64,000 nucleotides of DNA from Phaeacidiphilus oryzae TH49 (GTDB lineage: Bacteria; Actinomycetota; Actinomycetes; Streptomycetales; Streptomycetaceae). The notes beneath the pieces are model-generated. The model was not told where the DNA came from. It searched no databases and saw only the letters and a program-made list of their open reading frames with translations. The DNA lies in assembly GCF_000744815.1 (NCBI RefSeq), contig NZ_JQMQ01000005.1, forward strand, positions 1,744,055 to 1,808,054, given 5' to 3'. Positions within the stretch are counted from its first letter, which is position 1; the number at the start of each line of letters is the position of its first letter. Position numbers and translations under genes: made by a program. Shown here piece after piece: positions 1-10,598 of this stretch.

Positions 1-2912
1 TCTGCCTGACCTCCAGCCGTGCCGCCTGGGAGGCCTCGGACGCGGCGCTCTCGCCGATGGACGCGGCGATGCAGGTGGCCATCCCGGAGTTCGACGGGCG
101 GATCGTCACCGTGCCGTTCTCCTTCAAGGAGATGGGCGAGGGGGACGTCCCGGTGTACGTGGCCGACCCGGAGCGGGCCGCCCGGGTGGCCGGGATCGCC
201 GTGCGGCATGCGGCGCTGGCGCACAAGGAGAACGCGGAGAAGCGGATCGCGCTGGTCTTCACCGCGTACCCGACCAAGCACTCGCGGGTCGGCAACGCGG
301 TGGGCCTGGACACCCCCGTCTCGGCGGTGCGGCTGCTGGAGGCGCTGCGCGAGGCCGGCTATGTCACCGGTGAACTGCCGGAGACCGGCGACGAGTTGAT
401 CCACCGGCTGATCGCGGCCGGCGGGCACGACGTGGAGTGGCTGACCGAGGAGCAGCTGGCCGCCGCGCCGGCCCGGGTGCCGCTGAAGGACTACCAGGAG
501 TGGTTCGGCCGGCTGGACCCCGAACTGCGGGACGGCGTACTGGAGAAGTGGGGCCCGGCGCCCGGCGAGCTGTACGTGGACGGGGACGAGATCGTCCTCG
601 CGGCGCTGCGGTTCGGCAACGTGATGGTGATGATCCAGCCGCCGCGCGGCTTCGGGGAGAACCCGATCGCGATCTACCACGACCCCGACCTGCCGCCCTC
701 CCACCACTATCTGGCGGCCTACCGCTGGCTGGAGAACTCCTTCGGCGCGGACGCGATCGTTCACATGGGCAAGCACGGGACGATGGAGTGGCTGCCGGGC
801 AAGGGCCTCGGGCTGTCGCGCGGCTGCGCGCCGGACGCGGTGCTGGGCGAACTGCCGCTGGTCTACCCGTTCATCGTCAACGACCCCGGTGAGGGGACGC
901 AGGCCAAGCGGCGCGGGCACGCGACCGTGGTGGACCACCTGGTGCCGCCGATGGCCCGGGCCGACACCTACGGGGACCTGGCCAAGCTGGAGCAACTCCT
1001 CGACGAGTACGCCCTGGTGAGCGATCTGGACCCGACGAAGGCCCCGGCCGTGCGGGCGCAGATCTGGACCCTGGTGAAGGCCGCCGAGCTCCACCACGAC
1101 CTCCATGTGGACGAGCAGCCGGAGGCGGACGAGTTCGACTCCTTCGTGATGCACATCGACGGCTACCTCTGCGAGATCAAGGACGTGCAGATCCGGGACG
1201 GGCTGCATGTGCTGGGCGGGGGGCCGGTCGGCGAGGCGCGGGTCAACCTGGTGCTGGCGGTGCTGCGGTCGGCGCAGGTGTGGGGCGGGCAGGCGGCCGC
1301 GCTGCCGGGGCTGCGGGCGGTGCTCGCGGCCAGGTTCGGGCTGAGCGAGAAGGCGCTGCTCGCCGAGCCCGGGGCGGCGGTGGAGGTCTCCGGGGAGCTG
1401 CGGTCGCTGGTGGAGGGTCCGGCGCGGACCGGCTCCGACGCGATCGACCTACTGGAGCGGCTGTGCCGGCGGATCGCGGAGGCGATGGAGGAGGACGGCT
1501 GGGCGGCGGAGGCCGTCGGGCCCACCCTGTCCCGGATCTTCGGACAGGTCGGGGTGCCCGAAGGGGCCGCGCCCGTGGTGGAGTTCGCCTGCCGGGAGGT
1601 GGTGCCGCGGCTGGCGCGGACCACGGACGAGATCGGGCACGTGCTGCGCGCGCTGCGCGGCGGGTACGTCCCGGCGGGGCCGTCCGGCTCGCCGACCCGG
1701 GGGCTGGTGAACGTGCTGCCGACCGGGCGGAACTTCTACTCGGTCGACCCCAAGGCGATTCCCTCCCGGCTGAGTTGGGAGGTCGGGCAGTCGCTGGCGG
1801 ACTCGCTGATCGCCCGCTACCGGGCGGACAACGGCGGGGAGTACCCGCGCTCGGTGGGCCTGACGGTGTGGGGCACCTCCTGCATGCGGACGCAGGGCGA
1901 CGACATCGCGGAGATCCTGGCGCTGCTGGGCTGCCGGCCGGTGTGGGACGACGCCTCGCGGCGGGTGACCGGCTTCGAGGTGGTGTCGATCGAGGAGCTC
2001 GGGCGCCCCCGGGTCGATGTGACGATGCGCATCTCCGGCTTCTTCCGGGACGCCTTCCCGCATGTGATCGCGCTGGTGGACGACGCGGTGCGGGCGGTGG
2101 CCGCGCTGGACGAGCCGGAGGAGCGGAACTACGTCCGGGCCCATGTCGAGGCGGACGTCCTCGAACACGGCGACCGGCGGCGGGCGAGCTCCCGGATCTT
2201 CGGCTCCAAGCCGGGCGCGTACGGCGCCGGCCTGCTCCCGCTGATCGACGCCCGCAACTGGCGCTCGGACGCGGACCTCGCCGAGGTCTACGCGGTCTGG
2301 GGCGGCTATGCGTACGGGCGCGGGCTGGACGGCGCGGCGGCACGCGGGGACATGGAGCGGGCGTTCCGGCGGATCGCGGTGGCGGCGAAGAATGTCGACA
2401 CACGCGAACATGACATCGCCGATGCCGACGACTACTTCCAGTACCACGGCGGGATGGTGGCGATGGTCCGCCATCTGACGGGGGACTCGCCGGAGGCGTA
2501 CGTCGGCGACTCGGCCGTACCGGACCAGGTGAAGACGCGCACGCTGGGCGAGGAGACCCACCGGGTCTTCCGCGCCCGGGTGGTCAACCCCCGCTGGATG
2601 GCCGCCATGCGGCGGCACGGCTACAAGGGTGCCTTCGAGATGGCCGCGACCGTCGACTACCTGTTCGGCTATGACGCCACCGCGGGGGTGGTCGATGACT
2701 GGATGTACGAGAAGCTGGCGGCGGAGTACGTCTTCGACGCCGAGAACCAGGAGTTCATGCGCAAGTCCAACCCCTGGGCGCTGCGCGGCATCACAGAACG
2801 CCTCCTGGAGGCCGCCGACCGGCGGCTGTGGTCCGAACCGGATCAGGAGACCCTGAACCGGCTGCGTGCCGCCTATCTCGAGCTCGAAGGCGACCTGGAG
2901 GGCGACGAGTGA
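1..2912 (+). CDS. cobN: Cobaltochelatase subunit CobN, 3' part (5' end outside window)
   Basis: Large catalytic subunit of the ATP-dependent chelatase that inserts cobalt into hydrogenobyrinic acid a,c-diamide in the cytoplasm. The reading frame is open from base 3, with residues such as [20 protein letters not shown] before the first internal ATG at base 57, so this is the C-terminal ~970 residues of a protein normally about 1,200 long. CobN/BchH-family landmarks are visible: [38 protein letters not shown] and, near the end, [19 protein letters not shown]. It is followed after 55 bp by the ChlI/ChlD-type ATPase gene that would power it, then cobO and cobB. No frameshift is seen in this part. 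Identification is secure. Confidence 0.96.
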   Translation, partial: CLTSSRAAWEASDAALSPMDAAMQVAIPEFDGRIVTVPFSFKEMGEGDVPVYVADPERAARVAGIAVRHAALAHKENAEKRIALVFTAYPTKHSRVGNAVGLDTPVSAVRLLEALREAGYVTGELPETGDELIHRLIAAGGHDVEWLTEEQLAAAPARVPLKDYQEWFGRLDPELRDGVLEKWGPAPGELYVDGDEIVLAALRFGNVMVMIQPPRGFGENPIAIYHDPDLPPSHHYLAAYRWLENSFGADAIVHMGKHGTMEWLPGKGLGLSRGCAPDAVLGELPLVYPFIVNDPGEGTQAKRRGHATVVDHLVPPMARADTYGDLAKLEQLLDEYALVSDLDPTKAPAVRAQIWTLVKAAELHHDLHVDEQPEADEFDSFVMHIDGYLCEIKDVQIRDGLHVLGGGPVGEARVNLVLAVLRSAQVWGGQAAALPGLRAVLAARFGLSEKALLAEPGAAVEVSGELRSLVEGPARTGSDAIDLLERLCRRIAEAMEEDGWAAEAVGPTLSRIFGQVGVPEGAAPVVEFACREVVPRLARTTDEIGHVLRALRGGYVPAGPSGSPTRGLVNVLPTGRNFYSVDPKAIPSRLSWEVGQSLADSLIARYRADNGGEYPRSVGLTVWGTSCMRTQGDDIAEILALLGCRPVWDDASRRVTGFEVVSIEELGRPRVDVTMRISGFFRDAFPHVIALVDDAVRAVAALDEPEERNYVRAHVEADVLEHGDRRRASSRIFGSKPGAYGAGLLPLIDARNWRSDADLAEVYAVWGGYAYGRGLDGAAARGDMERAFRRIAVAAKNVDTREHDIADADDYFQYHGGMVAMVRHLTGDSPEAYVGDSAVPDQVKTRTLGEETHRVFRARVVNPRWMAAMRRHGYKGAFEMAATVDYLFGYDATAGVVDDWMYEKLAAEYVFDAENQEFMRKSNPWALRGITERLLEAADRRLWSEPDQETLNRLRAAYLELEGDLEGDE

Positions 2913-2967
2913 GTTCCCCGTTCCACCGACCCTCGCCCGCAGAGTCCCCCGGAGGAGTGATCAGCCT

Positions 2968-5108
2968 GTGACCGCCACCTATCCGTTCACCGCCGTGGTC
3001 GGCATGGACGATCTGCGGCTCTCGCTGCTGCTGAACGCGGTGAGTCCGGCCGTCGGCGGCGTGCTCGTGCGCGGCGAGAAGGGCACCGCCAAGTCCACCG
3101 CCGTGCGGGCGCTGGCCGGGCTGCTGCCGGGACTTGAGGTGGTGGGGGGCTGCCGGTTCGCCTGCGATCCGGAAGCACCGGACCCGGAGTGCCCGGACGG
3201 TCCGCACGACCCGGCCTCCGGGCTGACGGTCTCTCAGCGGCCCACCCCGCTGGTCGAGTTGCCGGTCGGAGCGACCGAGGACCGGCTCACGGGGTCGCTG
3301 GATCTGGAACGGGCGCTCGGCGAGGGCGTGAAGGCGTACGAGCCGGGGCTGCTGGCCGCCGCGCATCGCGGGGTCCTCTATGTGGACGAGGTGAATCTTC
3401 TCGGGGACCACCTGGTCGATTTGCTGCTGGACGCGGCCGCGATGGGCCGCTCGCACATCGAGCGGGAGGGCGTGTCGGTCCGGCATGCCGCGCGGTTCCT
3501 GCTGGTGGGGACGATGAACCCGGAGGAGGGCGAGCTGCGGCCGCAGCTGCTCGACCGGTTCGGGCTCACGGTGGAGGTGACCGCGACCCGGGAGCCGGAG
3601 GAGCGGGCCGAGGTGGTGCGGCGGCGGCTGGCGTACGACGCCGACCCGGACGGCTTCGCCGGGCGGTGGGCGGAGGAGGAGCGCGCCCTCGCCGGGCGGA
3701 TCGTCACGGCCCGGGAGCTGCTGCCGCGGGTGGTCCTCACCGACGCCGCGCTGCGGCAGATCACCGCGGTCTGCGCGGCCTTCGAGGTGGACGGGCTGCG
3801 CGCGGACATCGTGATGGCCAGGACGGCCGTCGCGCTGGCCGCCTGGGCGGGCCGTACGCAGGTGCTGGCCGAGGACGTGCGGACGGCCGCGCGGCTGGCG
3901 CTGCCGCACCGGCGGCGCCGCAACCCCTTCGACGCACCGGGGTTGGACGAGGAGAAGTTGGACGAGACGCTCCAGCAGCACGCGGGCGAGGACCCGTCGG
4001 GGCCGGACGACGACGGTCCGGACAGCGGCGGTCCTGATGGCAGTGGGAACGGCGGCGGCGAGGGTCCGGAGGACGACGGGCCGGAGGGCGGGCCGGGCGG
4101 AGGCGCGCCCGATCCCGCCGAGGGTCAGGGCCCGGAGCAGGACTCCCCGCGCCGCCCGCACCGACCCCGCCCGGCCAGCGGGAAAACGGCGAGAGTGGCG
4201 AGAGCGCGACCGGCCCCGGCCAGGCCCCCGCGAGACCGCCCCGGTCGCCGCCGACGAGGCCTTCAAGCCGCAGCTGCTGAAGGTGCCCGGCACCGGCAAG
4301 GGCGCGCGGGGACGCCGCTCCCGCGCGCGTACCGACAGCGGGCGGACGATCCGCGCCGCGCGCCCCCAAGGGCCCCTGATGCACCTCCACCTCTCCGCGA
4401 CCCTCCAGGCCGCCGCCCGTACCAGCTCGCCCGGGGCGCAGCGGCCGGGCGCTGGTGCTGCGCCGGGACGACTTCCGGACGCAGGTCCGCGAGGGCCACG
4501 AGTCCAACCTGGTCCTCTTCGTGGTGGACGCCTCCGGCTCGATGGCCGCCCGCAAGCGGATGTCAGCCGTCAAGGGGGCCGTCCTCTCCCTCCTCACCGA
4601 CGCCTACCAGCGCCGGGACAAGGTCGGGCTGATCACCTTCCGGGGCCGGGAGGCCGAGCTGGCGCTGCCCCCGACCTCCTCCGTCGAGGCCGGTGCGGCC
4701 CGCCTGGCCGCGCTCCCCACCGGCGGACGCACGCCCCTCGCCGCCGGTCTGCTGCGCGCTCACGAGACGCTGCGGGTCGAGGCGATGCGGGATCCCGCCC
4801 GCCGCCCGCTGCTGGTGGTGGTCACCGACGGCCGGGCCACCGGCGGCCGGGACGCACTGGCCGACGCCGGCCGGGCGGCGGACCTGCTGGCCGCGCGCGG
4901 CACCGCCGCCGTGGTGGTGGACTGCGAGTCCGGTCCGGTCCGGCTCGGGCTCGCCGGCGAGCTGGCGGTCCGGCTCGGCGGGCAGGCCGTCCGGCTGGAC
5001 GAGCTGCGCGCGGACGCGATGGCCTCGCTCGTCCACTCCGTACGCCAGGACGCCCGCGGCAACCGCCGCGACGACCGCCGCGAGAACTCCCGGAAGGAAG
5101 CCGCCTGA
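2968..5108 (+). pseudogene. Cobalt/magnesium chelatase ATPase + VWA subunit (ChlI/ChlD-type), four frameshifts in the linker
   Basis: Motor/adaptor subunit expected to drive CobN. The GTG start follows GGAGGAG (2951-2957). The N-terminal AAA+ domain (about 2968-4000) is intact: Walker [10 protein letters not shown], Walker [11 protein letters not shown] and sensor [19 protein letters not shown]. The C-terminal von Willebrand A domain (about 4455-5105) is intact in another frame, with MIDAS DASGSM and [10 protein letters not shown]. Between them, protein similarity moves through successive frames (1>3>2>1>3): [17 protein letters not shown], then [13 protein letters not shown] and the [10 protein letters not shown] region, then PYQLARG, then [11 protein letters not shown]. 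Each step is explained by one missing G or C, near 4155-4160, 4232-4236, 4418-4422 and 4440-4446. The repaired protein would be about 710 residues. Either the linker is mis-sequenced or the gene is broken; intact domains on both sides favour sequence error. cobO overlaps the stop by one base. Confidence 0.85.
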
Positions 5109-5704
5109 TGCCGCAGGGACAGCCGACCACCGTCCCCGAGGACGGGCTGACCACCCGTCAGCGCCGCACCCTCCCCGTGCTGGCCGTCCACACCGGCCCC
5201 GGCAAGGGGAAGTCCACCGCCGCCTTCGGGCTCGCCCTGCGGGCCTGGAACCAGGGCTGGCCGATCGGGGTCTTCCAGTTCGTCAAGTCCGCCAAGTGGA
5301 AGGTCGGCGAGGAGCACGCGCTGCGGGTGCTGGGCGCCAGCGGCGAGGGCGGCACGGTGGACTGGCACAAGATGGGCGAGGGCTGGTCCTGGGTCCAGCG
5401 GAGGATCGAGGACAGCGAGCAGGCCGCGGTGGAGGGCTGGGCGCAGGTCAAGCGCGATCTGGCCGCCGAGACCTACCGCCTCTACGTGCTGGACGAGTTC
5501 ACCTACCCCATGCACTGGGGCTGGATCGACACCCAGGAGGTGCTGGAGGTGCTGGCCGCCCGCCCCGGCAGCCAGCATGTGGTGATCACCGGGCGGAACG
5601 CCCCGCAGCCGCTGGTCGACGCGGCCGACCTGGTCACCGAGATGACCAAGGTCAAGCACCCGATGGACGCCGGCCGCAAGGGCCAGCGCGGGATCGAGTG
5701 GTAG
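5108..5704 (+). CDS. cobO: Cob(I)yrinic acid a,c-diamide adenosyltransferase CobO
   Basis: Transfers the 5'-deoxyadenosyl group of ATP to cobalt in corrinoids (CobA/CobO/BtuR type). It is 198 aa. The P-loop TGPGKGKSTAAFG lies near residues 30-42, followed by QFVKSAKW, the acidic motif LYVLDEFTYPM and the C-terminal MDAGRKGQRGIEW typical of the family. The ATG overlaps the stop of the chelatase gene (TGATG), and the 3' end overlaps the cobB start, so the genes are translationally coupled. Length and motifs match the family, with nothing unusual seen. Confidence 0.96.
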   Translation: MPQGQPTTVPEDGLTTRQRRTLPVLAVHTGPGKGKSTAAFGLALRAWNQGWPIGVFQFVKSAKWKVGEEHALRVLGASGEGGTVDWHKMGEGWSWVQRRIEDSEQAAVEGWAQVKRDLAAETYRLYVLDEFTYPMHWGWIDTQEVLEVLAARPGSQHVVITGRNAPQPLVDAADLVTEMTKVKHPMDAGRKGQRGIEW

Positions 5705-7074
5705 CCCGGGTACCGCGGCTGGTGATCGCGGCGCCGTCCTCCGGGAGCGGCAAGACCACCGTGGCCACCGGGATCATGGCCGCGCTCACCGCGCGCGGGG
5801 TGCGGGTCTCCCCGCACAAGGTCGGCCCGGACTACATCGACCCCGGCTACCACGCGCTGGCCACCGGCCGGCCCGGGCGCAATCTGGACCCCTTCCTCTC
5901 CGGCCCGGAGCGGATCGCCCCGCTGCTGGCGCACGGGGCCGCCGGGGCCGACCTCGCCGTGGTCGAGGGCGTGATGGGCCTTTTCGACGGGGCCGCCGGA
6001 CGCGGGGAGCTGGCCTCCACCGCCCATGTGGCCAAGCTGCTGCGGGCACCGGTGGTGCTGGTGGTGGACGCCTCCGCACAGAGCCGTTCGGTCGCCGCGC
6101 TGGTGCACGGCTTCGCCTCCTGGGACCCGGAGGTGCGGCTGGCCGGGGTCGTCCTCAACCGGGTCGGCTCGGACCGGCACGAGCGGTTGCTGCGCGAGGC
6201 GCTGGAGTCCGGCGGCGGGGTCCCGGTGCTGGGCGTGCTGCGGCGGACGGACGGGGTCCGGGTGCCGAGCCGGCATCTGGGCCTGGTGCCGGCCGTGGAG
6301 CGGGACGCGGCGGCGGTGGCCGCGGTGCGCGAGATGGGCGAGCTGGTACGGGCCGGGGTGGACCTGGAGGCGCTGGTCCGACTCGCCCGCAGCGCACCGG
6401 AGTTGACCGAGCCGGCCTGGGATCCGGCGGCCGAGGCGAGCCCGGTCGGCGCGCCCCGCCGCCCCAGGATCGCGCTGGCCGGCGGGGCCGCGTTCTCCTT
6501 CTCCTACGCGGAGAACGCCGAACTGCTGGCCGCGGCCGGCGCCGAGGTGGTGCCGTTCGACCCGTTGCGGGACGAGAAGCTGCCGGCGGAGGCGGCCGGA
6601 CTGGTCATCGGCGGCGGCTTCCCCGAGGTGTACGCGGCGGAGCTGTCCGAGAACGCGGCACTCCGCTCGGCCGTCCGCGAACTCGCCGCGACCGGCGCCC
6701 CGGTGGCCGCCGAGTGCGCCGGAATGCTCTATCTGGGACGGGAGTTGGACGGCAGGCCGATGTGCGGGGTGCTGGACTGCACGGCCGGGATGGGCGAGCG
6801 GCTCACCCTCGGCTACCGGGAGGCGGTGGCCCTCTCCCCCAGCCCGCTCGGCCCGCCGGGCCTGCGGGTGGCCGGCCACGAGTTCCACCGCACGGTCACC
6901 GCACCCGGCGCGGGCGAGTCCCCGGCCTGGGGCTGGCGCGGACCGTCGGGGGCGCGGACGGAGGGCTTCACCACGCCCACCGTGCACGCCTCCTACCTCC
7001 ATCTCCACTGGACGGGCGCGCCGGCGATCCCGCGCGCCCTGGTCGCGGCGGCGAGCGCGAGAATCGGAGCATGA
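5698..7074 (+). CDS. cobB: Cobyrinic acid a,c-diamide synthase / hydrogenobyrinic acid diamide synthase (CobB/CbiA)
   Basis: ATP- and glutamine-dependent amidation of the a and c carboxylates of the corrin ring. It is 458 aa from GTG 5698, chosen because the product then starts MVARVPRLVIAAPSSGSG like its relatives. N-terminal P-loop APSSGSGKTTVATG, then KVGPDYIDPGYH and VEGVMGLFDG. The C-terminal class I glutamine amidotransferase-like domain (from about residue 255) has the nucleophile Cys in AAECAGMLYLG, and late histidines in GHEFHRT and HASYLHLHW. It overlaps cobO by 7 bp and the next gene by 4 bp (ATGA). Confidence 0.95.
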   Translation: MVARVPRLVIAAPSSGSGKTTVATGIMAALTARGVRVSPHKVGPDYIDPGYHALATGRPGRNLDPFLSGPERIAPLLAHGAAGADLAVVEGVMGLFDGAAGRGELASTAHVAKLLRAPVVLVVDASAQSRSVAALVHGFASWDPEVRLAGVVLNRVGSDRHERLLREALESGGGVPVLGVLRRTDGVRVPSRHLGLVPAVERDAAAVAAVREMGELVRAGVDLEALVRLARSAPELTEPAWDPAAEASPVGAPRRPRIALAGGAAFSFSYAENAELLAAAGAEVVPFDPLRDEKLPAEAAGLVIGGGFPEVYAAELSENAALRSAVRELAATGAPVAAECAGMLYLGRELDGRPMCGVLDCTAGMGERLTLGYREAVALSPSPLGPPGLRVAGHEFHRTVTAPGAGESPAWGWRGPSGARTEGFTTPTVHASYLHLHWTGAPAIPRALVAAASARIGA

Positions 7075-7514
7075 GCAGAAGCCGCGACTCCCGCAAGGCC
7101 CGCGAGTCCCGCCGGACCCGACCGCCCACCGCCTGCCCCTGCGGTTCCGGCCGGGCGTACGCCGACTGCTGCAAGCCCGCGCACACCGGCGCGCGCCCGG
7201 CGCCCACCGCCGAGGCGCTGATGCGGTCGCGGTATTCCGCCTTCGTCCTCGGGGACGCCGGATACCTCCTGCGGAGCTGGGATCCGGCCACCCGCCCGGC
7301 GCGGCTGGAGCTGGACGCCGGGGTGCGCTGGACCGGGCTGGAGATCCTGCGGACCGAGGGCGGCGGCGAGGGGCCGTTCCACACCGCGGGGACGGTGGAG
7401 TTCACCGCCCACTCCTCGCAGGGCGACCTCCACGAGGTGAGCCGCTTCGGCCGGGACGCGGCGGGGCGATGGGTGTATGTGGACGGGGTGGTGACGGACA
7501 CCCAGAGCGGGTAG
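7071..7514 (+). CDS. YchJ-like (UPF0225) SEC-C motif protein
   Basis: Small 147-aa cytoplasmic protein. The N terminus is Arg/Ser-rich and is followed by the zinc-binding Cys cluster CPCGSGRAYADCCKPAH, then the YchJ signature with ALMRSRYSAFVLGDAGYLL and RSWDPATRP, and a C-terminal NTF2-like part (GTVEFTAHSSQG, FGRDAAGRWVYVDG). The biochemical role of this family is not established. The ATG sits in an ATGA overlap with cobB, so it is probably co-translated with the cobalamin genes. That is an operon association, not evidence of a cobalamin role. Confidence 0.88.
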   Translation: MSRSRDSRKARESRRTRPPTACPCGSGRAYADCCKPAHTGARPAPTAEALMRSRYSAFVLGDAGYLLRSWDPATRPARLELDAGVRWTGLEILRTEGGGEGPFHTAGTVEFTAHSSQGDLHEVSRFGRDAAGRWVYVDGVVTDTQSG

Positions 7515-7900
7515 ACGCGGGGAAGACCCCCTTGGATGCGGGGGGTGGGCCTGCCCGGCCGATACGACGCAGGTCCCCCGCTACTCGACGCGGCGGGCGC
7601 GGCACCGTCGCGGCGGTGGCACGGGGGGCGGCCGGGCAGGCCGTACTGCCGGCCGGGGTCCGCCGCTCCGCATGGGACTCAGGGACGTGGGGGTGCCGCT
7701 GGTGCTGTGCGGTGGCGGTCCCCGGCCGCGTTGAGGCGCCGGGCCACCGTGGACAAGCCGCCGCCCGAAACGAACGGCGGGCCCTCCTGTCGTGCGGCGG
7801 CCCGGCGGACCACAGCTTCCCAAGGCTGTCACCTGCGGCGCCATTGGTAACCCCGGGCTTCGGTATACCGACTTTCCGAGCCCGTGCCGACTACGCATAC
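7515..7900. other. Intergenic region, no gene recognised
   Basis: 386 bp between the convergent ends of the YchJ-like gene and the LuxR-type regulator. No reading frame here looks like a protein family, and no tRNA or known RNA consensus was seen. It contains a weak inverted pair (ACCCCC/GGGGGT around 7524-7546) that may help termination of the cobalamin part A operon, and a perfect 12-bp palindrome TCGGTATACCGA at 7860-7871 just beyond the regulator stop. Confidence 0.5.
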
Positions 7901-10540
7901 CTACTGGAGGCGGTCCACCGGGCCCGCGGGGTCCGCCGACTGGTCCGCCGTCTGAGCCGCCGCCTGGTCCGCCGCCCGGTCCAGGACGGCGATGATCTCG
8001 TTGCGGGAGCTGAAGCGCAGCTTGGCCAGGATGTGCTCGACATGGGCGTCCGCCGTCCGCTTGGAGATCACCAGCTCGGCGGCGATCTGGCGGTTGGAGA
8101 GCCCGCGCGCGACCAGCTCGGCGACCTCGCGCTCCCGCCGGGTGAGCGCGGCCAGCGCCTCCGCGGCGGCGGAGGAGCGGGCGGCTCCGCCGTCCCGGCC
8201 GCTGTCCCGCCCGGCCGCCGGCCGGCGCTGGGCCGGCGGCGTCTCGAAGATCCCCGGGGGCAGCGCCGGGCGCGGCTCCTCCCCTTCGGCGGCGGGCGGG
8301 ACCGAGAGCACCGCGTCGACCAGCCGGTCCAGCGGGAAGCGGCCGCCGCGGTCGTAGAGCGCCTGCGCCCGGTCCTCGCCGATCAGTCCGCGGAGCTCCT
8401 CGACCAGCGCCTCATGGATCCGGTGCATCGCCTCGGTCCCGCTGTTCATCCGGCCGCCGGAGTGCTCCCAGACCCGGTCCGCCGCGCCGACCAGCCACAG
8501 CGCGGTCTCCGGGCGGCCCGCCGCGTACTCCGACCAGGCCAGCAGTTCGAGGCAGTAGCCGTGGCCCACGACGTCCCGCAGGTCCGCCTGGAGACGCAGG
8601 TAGGCGTGGGAGTCCGCGACGCAGCCTGCGGCGTCGCCGGCGAAGATCCGGGCGAAGCCGCGGACCAGGTGGAGGGTGCCGGTGCCCAGGCACTCGCCGT
8701 CGTGCGCGGAGAGCCGGTCGATGGCGGCGCCGGTGGTGGCCAGGGCGCCGTCCGCGTCGCCGGTGAGCACCGCGAGGAGGCCGGTCTCGATGGCCAGCAG
8801 GGCGCGTTCCAGCTCGGGGCCGCCGGGCTCCAGGTATCGGCGGGCGGACTCCAGCCGGTCCCGGGCCTCCTCGTGCCGGCCCATGTAGACGAGGGCCGCC
8901 CCGGAGTAGAGCTGGGCGTCGGCGTGGACGTCCGGCCGCACGGCGGCCGGGGCACAGGTGGCGGCCAGCGGCCGGAGCTCCGCCAGCAGGGCCTCGGCGG
9001 CGGTGAAGTCGCCCTGCAGGGCGGCGAAGAAGGCGCCGGCCGCGAGGAGCCGGACCGCCTCGGCACCCCCTGCGCCGGCCGTCAGGTCCTTGGGCGCCGT
9101 CCGCACCCGGTCCATCCAGTACCTGCCCTCGGACAGCTGCCCGGAGGAGTACCAGTACGGCCACAGGCAGCGGGCGAAACGGGAGGCGGCCGCCCACTCC
9201 GGTCCGGCCGTGCCGCCCGCGAGGTGGACGGCGTGCTCCAGCGCGGCCCGGTGGTTGGCGTCCTCGGCGAGGGCGGAGAGGTACAGCTCGGGCTGCCGGG
9301 CGGAGACGTACTCGGCGTACAGCTCCTCGGCCGCGACCCGGTAGCACTCCAGATGCCGGTCCCGGATCGGCCCGCTCTCGCCGAGCTGCTCCAGCCAGTC
9401 GGCGCCGAACTCGCGGAGGGTGTCCAGCAACCGGTAGCGGGTGCGGCCGTCCTGCTCGATGCGCAGCACCACGGACTTGTCGACCAGGCCGATCAGGGTC
9501 TCCAGCACGTCCTCCACCGGCAGGCCCGGACCCGAGCACACCTCCTCGGCGGCGGACAGGTCGAAGCCGCCGGCGAAGACCGAGAGCCTGGCCCAGAGCA
9601 GCCGCTCCTCCGGGGAGCACAGCTCGTGGCTCCAGCCGATCGCGGTGCGCAGCGTCTGGTGCCTGGGCAGGGCCGTCCGGCGGCCGCCGGTGAGCAGCCG
9701 GAAGCGGTCCTCCAGGCGGGCGGCCAGCTCCTCCAGCGGGAGGGCGCGCAGCCGTACCGTGGCCAGTTCGATGGCCAGCGGGATGCCGTCCAGCCGCCGG
9801 CAGAGCCGGAGCACCTGCCCGCGGTTCTCCGCGGTGACCGCGAAGCCCGGCACGACGGCGGCCGCCCGCTCGGCGAACAGCCGCACCGCGTCGCCGAGTC
9901 GGGCCAGATCGCCCGGCCAGGCCGGATCGCCGGGGCGGGCCGGATCGCCGGGCTGCCCGGGCACCCCGGAGCGGTCCGGCGCCGGGCGGTACGGGTCGGG
10001 GGCGCCGTACCGGCGGCCGCCCGGCGGCTCCGGCTCCAGCTGCATCGGGGTCACCGGGAAGGTGTGCTCGCCGGGGACGTCCAGCGGCTGCCGGCTGGTG
10101 GCCAGCACGGTCACCCCGGGCGCGGCTCTCAGCACCACGTCGACCAGCATCGCGCAGGTGTCGACCAGGTGTTCGCAGGTGTCCAGGATGAGCAGCAGCC
10201 GGCGCTCGGCGAGATAGCCGACCAACTGCTCCAGGGCGTCCCCGTGGCCCTGGCCGGAGAGGCCGAGGACCGCGCAGAGGGTGCGCGGCAGCAGCTCCTG
10301 GTCGGTAAGCCCGGAGAGCTCGGCCAGGTGGACGCCGTCCGGGTACTCCGCCCTGGCCTCGGCCGCGGAGCGGAGCGCGATCCTGGTCTTGCCCACCCCG
10401 CCCGGCCCGGTCAGGGTCAGCAGCCTGGCCCGGCCCAGGAGTTCGCGCACCGCGGAGAGCTCGGCGGTGCGGCCGACGAAGGAGGTGGTCTCGACCGGCA
10501 GGGCGCCGCGCCGGTGGCCGGGCCGTGGGGCTGTGATCAT
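7901..10540 (-). CDS. Large ATPase-type LuxR transcriptional regulator
   Basis: Predicted cytoplasmic DNA-binding switch of 879 aa. ATG 10540 is preferred over a TTG 16 codons upstream because GAGGAA lies at proper spacing before the ATG. N-terminal STAND/NB-ARC-like NTPase: Walker A LTGPGGVGKTRIAL near residue 45, LLLILDTCEHLVD, and the RLDGIPLAIELA (GxP) region. The centre (about 380-780) is helical and TPR-like. The C-terminal LuxR helix-turn-helix (about 800-860) reads LTRREREVAELVARGLSNR with SKRTADAHVEHILAKL. A low-complexity PGDPAR/AWPGD stretch interrupts the NTPase near residue 205. It is transcribed divergently from the GT2-membrane fusion gene, which makes it the obvious candidate regulator of the glycan block; that link is inference. 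Confidence 0.9.
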   Translation of the reverse strand: MITAPRPGHRRGALPVETTSFVGRTAELSAVRELLGRARLLTLTGPGGVGKTRIALRSAAEARAEYPDGVHLAELSGLTDQELLPRTLCAVLGLSGQGHGDALEQLVGYLAERRLLLILDTCEHLVDTCAMLVDVVLRAAPGVTVLATSRQPLDVPGEHTFPVTPMQLEPEPPGGRRYGAPDPYRPAPDRSGVPGQPGDPARPGDPAWPGDLARLGDAVRLFAERAAAVVPGFAVTAENRGQVLRLCRRLDGIPLAIELATVRLRALPLEELAARLEDRFRLLTGGRRTALPRHQTLRTAIGWSHELCSPEERLLWARLSVFAGGFDLSAAEEVCSGPGLPVEDVLETLIGLVDKSVVLRIEQDGRTRYRLLDTLREFGADWLEQLGESGPIRDRHLECYRVAAEELYAEYVSARQPELYLSALAEDANHRAALEHAVHLAGGTAGPEWAAASRFARCLWPYWYSSGQLSEGRYWMDRVRTAPKDLTAGAGGAEAVRLLAAGAFFAALQGDFTAAEALLAELRPLAATCAPAAVRPDVHADAQLYSGAALVYMGRHEEARDRLESARRYLEPGGPELERALLAIETGLLAVLTGDADGALATTGAAIDRLSAHDGECLGTGTLHLVRGFARIFAGDAAGCVADSHAYLRLQADLRDVVGHGYCLELLAWSEYAAGRPETALWLVGAADRVWEHSGGRMNSGTEAMHRIHEALVEELRGLIGEDRAQALYDRGGRFPLDRLVDAVLSVPPAAEGEEPRPALPPGIFETPPAQRRPAAGRDSGRDGGAARSSAAAEALAALTRREREVAELVARGLSNRQIAAELVISKRTADAHVEHILAKLRFSSRNEIIAVLDRAADQAAAQTADQSADPAGPVDRLQ

Positions 10541-10598
10541 GCGGTTCCTCGCAGCTCGCAACGGGGTGGCGGAGAGGGGGATCTCCAAGCGTACGCAG

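Noticed and set aside
10541-10588. Upstream TTG start adding 16 residues to the LuxR regulator
   Set aside because: The ATG at 10540 has GAGGAA at correct spacing, and the extra residues show no family pattern.
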